8,501 nt of DNA from Gemmatimonadota bacterium (GTDB lineage: Bacteria; Orphanbacterota; Orphanbacteria; Orphanbacterales; Orphanbacteraceae), in NCBI GenBank assembly GCA_013002425.1, contig JABDJQ010000456.1, forward strand, positions 1 through 8,501. Reading direction: 5' to 3'. Position numbers and translations under genes: made by a program. How positions within the stretch are numbered: the stretch's first letter is position 1; every line of letters begins with the position of its first letter. Under the pieces are notes generated by a model, which saw nothing but the letters and a program-made list of their open reading frames with translations, was not told the DNA's origin and made no database searches. This document shows positions 5,959-8,501 of the stretch, one piece after another.

Positions 5959-6672
5959 ATGATCTTGAGCGGAGTCATTCGAGGAAAGACGGACGTTTCC
6001 GAAGGCGCGTCCCGGGCCCTCCCATTCGACATCACGAACCCGCCACCGTGGATCTCGGAAGTCTGGCAACTCGCGGAGTCGCGCGGCACCGGGGATGAAA
6101 TCAAGCGCGTCGTTCACGGCAACGGCCACGGCCCCGTTCTGAACGGGATGGCCGCCGGCATCAATCAGGTCGTGGGATGGGAAGGCGACATCGCCGACCG
6201 TCGCGCCGCCGAACTCACGCTCGCGTATGTAAGAAACGCACTCGAAGCATCACGCGGCGCCGCGCTCTATCGTGACTGCAAGGAGCGCTGGGACGCCGCC
6301 GCACCGGGCGCATTTCTCGCATACGAAATCGCTCGCTCGCTCGAACTTCCGATGCCCGGCGCGATCTTCACATCAGCCGCGCTCCGCTCCTATCGACCTC
6401 TGCTGACACCGTGGCAGTTCCCCCGCTGCATCGACGAGCCCATTCGATTCTTCGCGCGTCCGTTCGGCGCCGGCGCCTACTTTCTCCCGACCGCCGCAAT
6501 CCATGTCGCCGACAAACTCGCCCTCGCGGAGGACTGGACCGCCGCTCTCGATCTCATCCAACCCAAGGTGCTCGATCTCCTCGGCGTCGACCCCGAGCGC
6601 ATGACGGGCGTTCGCACCGCGTTCACCGCACGCCCGGAAGCCATCGACGATTTCCGCGCGCTCCTCCCCTGA
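5959..6672 (+). CDS. HDOD-like (degenerate HD-fold) protein
   Basis: The product has 237 residues from the ATG, or 235 if the better-spaced TTG at 5965 is the true start. It has no signal peptide or membrane segment, so it is probably cytoplasmic. The sequence follows the outline of an HDOD domain. A Pro-rich entry with a helix (PPWISEVWQLAESRG) comes first. Next is a central WDAAAPGAFLAYEIARSLEL, then FTSAALRSYRPLL (137-149), where HDOD and HD proteins usually carry a LLHDIG-type motif. Then comes HVADKLALAEDW (182-193), resembling the conserved His-x-Ala-Asp helix. A short C-terminal part reads LLGVDPERM. No His-Asp catalytic dyad is visible, as is common for HDOD proteins, which are thought to act as signalling scaffolds rather than hydrolases. 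It stands alone between two transcription units, with repeats in its leader. The assignment rests on pattern resemblance and is moderate; the protein itself is well supported as a gene. Confidence 0.72.
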   Translation: MILSGVIRGKTDVSEGASRALPFDITNPPPWISEVWQLAESRGTGDEIKRVVHGNGHGPVLNGMAAGINQVVGWEGDIADRRAAELTLAYVRNALEASRGAALYRDCKERWDAAAPGAFLAYEIARSLELPMPGAIFTSAALRSYRPLLTPWQFPRCIDEPIRFFARPFGAGAYFLPTAAIHVADKLALAEDWTAALDLIQPKVLDLLGVDPERMTGVRTAFTARPEAIDDFRALLP

Positions 6673-6687
6673 GTTTTCCGTCTCCCT

Positions 6688-6715
6688 TTCGCTTCTCGTT
6701 CCTCTCCGCTATAAT
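6688..6715 (+). promoter_or_regulatory. Sigma-70-like promoter with consensus TATAAT
   Basis: TATAAT at 6710-6715 matches the -10 consensus exactly, in a GC-rich background. The best -35 is a weak TTCGCT (6688-6693, 16-base spacer). Transcription would begin near 6722, giving a leader of about 37 bases before the ATG at 6759. The nucleotidase gene downstream therefore probably has its own promoter. Confidence 0.55.
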
Positions 6716-6745
6716 GTGATGTTTGACTCCGCCCCCGCTTACTCT

Positions 6746-6752
6746 GGAAGGA
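6746..6752 (+). promoter_or_regulatory. Ribosome binding site fixing the start at 6759
   Basis: GGAAGGA lies 6 bases before the ATG at 6759 and directly upstream of a lipoprotein signal peptide. It rules against the in-frame TTG at 6723, which lies at the predicted transcription start and has no such site. Confidence 0.6.
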
Positions 6753-6758
6753 CCTGGA

Positions 6759-8339
6759 ATGAAACGATCGATCGCGATACTTCTGGCATGCGCACTGGCC
6801 GCCTCGTGCGCCTCATCCCGCCCTGACGCGCAGCAGAAAGACGCTGGCGCAAACCGCATCACGATTTTCCATACGAACGACATCCACGCCAGCTTCACGA
6901 GTTCGGTCGCCACATGGCGTGACGACGAACCGCAGATCGGGGGCTTCGCGGCGCTCGAGTATCACCTGGCGAAGGAACGCGAGACGGCGCCCCACTCGCT
7001 CTATCTCGACGCGGGCGACTTCATGACGGGGAACCCCATTTCGAATATCGAGCGGAACGGCGTTCTCGGCGGCCCGCTGATCGAGCTCCTGGAACGCGCC
7101 GGGCTCGACGCGATGGCGCTCGGCAACCACGAGTTCGATCATCCGCAGCCGAATCCGCGCAAGATTATCGAGACGGCGTCGTTTCCGATTCTCTCCGCGA
7201 ACGTGCTGCGGGAAGACGGCACGTATTTTACTGACAAGCCGTACGTGATCCGCGAAGCGGGCGGCGCGCGGATCGGCATCATCGGCCTCTCCCCCGACGA
7301 CCTTGCCCAACTCGTGGGCGGCGACGCACTCGCCGGTCTCACGACGAAGGCATCGGTCGACGTGCTCCCCTCGATCATCGCGGAGATCGATCCGCTGACG
7401 GACGTGATCGTGCTGCTGACGCACGAAGGGGTCGAAATCGACCGCAAGATCGCGGCCGCCGTGCCCGGAATCGACATCATCGTGGGCGGCCACAGCCATA
7501 CGCGCCTCGAAAACGGCGAATGGGTGAACGGGGTATTCATCACACAGGCCGGTTCCAAGCTCCGCAATCTCGGGCGCATGGACTTCCGTGTCGAAAACGA
7601 TGCCGTGACGGACGTCGAGTACCGGCTGATTCCGCTCTGGGCCGACGACATCACGCCGCCGGCGGAGGCGGTGGCCATGATCGCGAAGTTCCAGAAGGAG
7701 ATCGACGACGAGTACGGCGTGGTCGTCGCACAGTCTGCGGGCGAGCTAGGCCGGAACTATCATCAGGAGAGCGATCTCGGAAACTGGATGACGGAGCGCG
7801 TGCGCCGCGCGACCGGGGCCGACGTCGCGTTCCTGAACAGCGGCGGCCTTCGCAAGAACATGCCGGCGGGCGAGATAAAGAAGCTCGACATCGTCGAAAT
7901 TCTTCCGTTCAGCAACATGCTCTGCACGTTTCCGATCACGGGCGCGAAGCTGATCGAAGTGATCGAACAGAACATCGAGACGGGGCTCTCCGAAGCGCAC
8001 GGCATTCTGCAGATGTCGGGAATCCAGGTGGAGTGGGGGCAGACGGAAGACAAAGTGTACGTGGCCGAAGCGAAGCTCGGAAACGACCGCGACGGCTACA
8101 CGACGCCGGTCGATCCTGACGCGGTCTACACGGTGGGCACGGTCGACTATGTCGGCACGAGCCAGCCGCTCAAGTACCTCGGGTATCAGCCCGAGAACGT
8201 GCAGGGACTCGGCCGCGTGCTCTCGGACTCGATTCTGGAAACGCTGGTCGAAGATCCGGCCGTTGCGGCTCCGACCGCGCGCCGCGCGATCCGGCACCAT
8301 CAGTCGAGCCCCACGCATTCGATCCAGAACGCGGGCTGA
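6759..8339 (+). CDS. Lipoprotein 5'-nucleotidase / 2',3'-cyclic phosphodiesterase (UshA-like)
   Basis: The product has 526 residues. The start at 6759 is chosen for its Shine-Dalgarno and signal sequence. Residues 1-17 (MKRS, a hydrophobic core, LAASC) are a lipoprotein signal with acylated Cys17 most likely. C11 (LLAC) is a less likely alternative because its hydrophobic stretch would be very short. The N-terminal metallophosphoesterase domain carries the full dinuclear metal set: TNDIH (D41, H43), DAGD (D87), GNHEFD (N123, H124), THEG (H222) and GGHSHT (H245, H247). The C-terminal 5'-nucleotidase domain is recognised by SDLGNWM, NSGGLR, LPFSNML and the later YTVGTVDYVG. Family members dephosphorylate extracytoplasmic nucleotides and related esters to salvage nucleosides and phosphate. 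The final residues form a short basic tail (ARRAIRHH) beyond the usual domain. The gene has its own promoter and ends flush against the convergent gene at 8340. Confidence 0.93.
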   Translation: MKRSIAILLACALAASCASSRPDAQQKDAGANRITIFHTNDIHASFTSSVATWRDDEPQIGGFAALEYHLAKERETAPHSLYLDAGDFMTGNPISNIERNGVLGGPLIELLERAGLDAMALGNHEFDHPQPNPRKIIETASFPILSANVLREDGTYFTDKPYVIREAGGARIGIIGLSPDDLAQLVGGDALAGLTTKASVDVLPSIIAEIDPLTDVIVLLTHEGVEIDRKIAAAVPGIDIIVGGHSHTRLENGEWVNGVFITQAGSKLRNLGRMDFRVENDAVTDVEYRLIPLWADDITPPAEAVAMIAKFQKEIDDEYGVVVAQSAGELGRNYHQESDLGNWMTERVRRATGADVAFLNSGGLRKNMPAGEIKKLDIVEILPFSNMLCTFPITGAKLIEVIEQNIETGLSEAHGILQMSGIQVEWGQTEDKVYVAEAKLGNDRDGYTTPVDPDAVYTVGTVDYVGTSQPLKYLGYQPENVQGLGRVLSDSILETLVEDPAVAAPTARRAIRHHQSSPTHSIQNAG

Positions 8340-8501
8340 TCAGAAGCCGCGACGCTTCTTCCGTTTCTTCCCGCGCGGTTTCGGGGCAGCGGCCCCTGCG
8401 CGCTTCTGTTTCTCCTCGAACCGGCGGCGGCGATCTTCGCGGGAAGCGCGTCCCTGCACCGCAGGACCGGGCGGCCGCGGCGCCGGCTCGGGCGCCGGCC
8501 G
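8340..8501 (-). CDS. C-terminal end of a gene with a basic, low-complexity tail (partial)
   Basis: An open minus-strand frame of 53 codons runs from the right edge to a TGA at 8342-8340. The visible part starts with a Pro/Ala repeat-like stretch (PAPEPAPRPPGPA), then a charged segment (REDRRRRFEEKQKR), and ends in KKRKKRRGF. Disordered Lys/Arg-rich tails of this kind are common on RNA-binding proteins such as DEAD-box helicases and rRNA pseudouridine synthases. The catalytic part lies outside the window, so no function is assigned. Its stop abuts the nucleotidase stop with no bases between. Confidence 0.6.
   Translation of the reverse strand, partial: RPAPEPAPRPPGPAVQGRASREDRRRRFEEKQKRAGAAAPKPRGKKRKKRRGF
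8342..8359 (+). terminator. Possible weak terminator after the nucleotidase gene
   Basis: AGAAGC (8342-8347) and GCTTCT (8354-8359) form a 6-bp stem with a 6-base loop, starting 3 bases after the nucleotidase stop. TTCCGTTTCTTCC follows. The same bases encode Lys/Arg codons of the opposite gene, so the symmetry may be coincidental. Confidence 0.25.

Noticed and set aside
6723..6758. N-terminal extension of the nucleotidase to TTG at 6723
   Set aside because: It begins at the predicted transcription start, has no ribosome binding site, and would place 12 residues ahead of a typical lipoprotein signal.
8471..8501. GGCGCCGGC-type repeats at the right edge as a regulatory element
   Set aside because: They are explained by Pro/Ala codons (PAPEPAP) of the partial minus-strand gene.

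Overview
The window comes from a GC-rich bacterial chromosome. Two features point to a Gram-negative-type (diderm) envelope: a lipoprotein 5'-nucleotidase, and an operon whose products all look membrane-anchored and face outside the cytoplasm. I cannot fix the phylum from sequence alone. Coding density is very high and no gene-free stretch exceeds about 130 bases. I see no tRNA, rRNA, CRISPR array, insertion sequence or phage gene.

Layout. (1) Bases 1-875, plus strand: the C-terminal part of a GAF/PP2C (RsbU/SpoIIE-type) serine phosphatase. (2) 890-1435, minus strand, convergent with it: a small secreted helical protein of unknown function. (3) 1560-5827, plus strand: a tight three-gene operon. 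It encodes a multi-spanning GT-C-like glycosyltransferase, an AlkP-superfamily (type I phosphodiesterase) protein and an SGNH/GDSL hydrolase. The first junction is a 4-base GTGA overlap and the second is TAG directly followed by ATG. A 13-position hairpin (5852-5900) closes the operon. (4) 5959-6672, plus strand: a degenerate HDOD-like protein, preceded by a palindrome and direct repeats that run up to its ribosome binding site. (5) 6759-8339, plus strand: a lipoprotein 5'-nucleotidase/cyclic phosphodiesterase with its own consensus TATAAT promoter element. (6) 8340-8501, minus strand: the last 53 codons of a convergent gene with a highly basic tail. Its stop codon abuts the nucleotidase stop in the palindrome TGATCA.

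How they may work together. The three-gene operon is the most coherent unit. A lipid-linked-sugar-type transferase, a phosphoester hydrolase or transferase, and an esterase-fold enzyme, all apparently membrane-tethered, suggest building or editing a cell-surface glycan or glycolipid. That role is inferred from fold and context; no substrate can be read from the sequence. The phosphatase and the HDOD-like protein are both signalling-type proteins, but nothing in the window links them directly.
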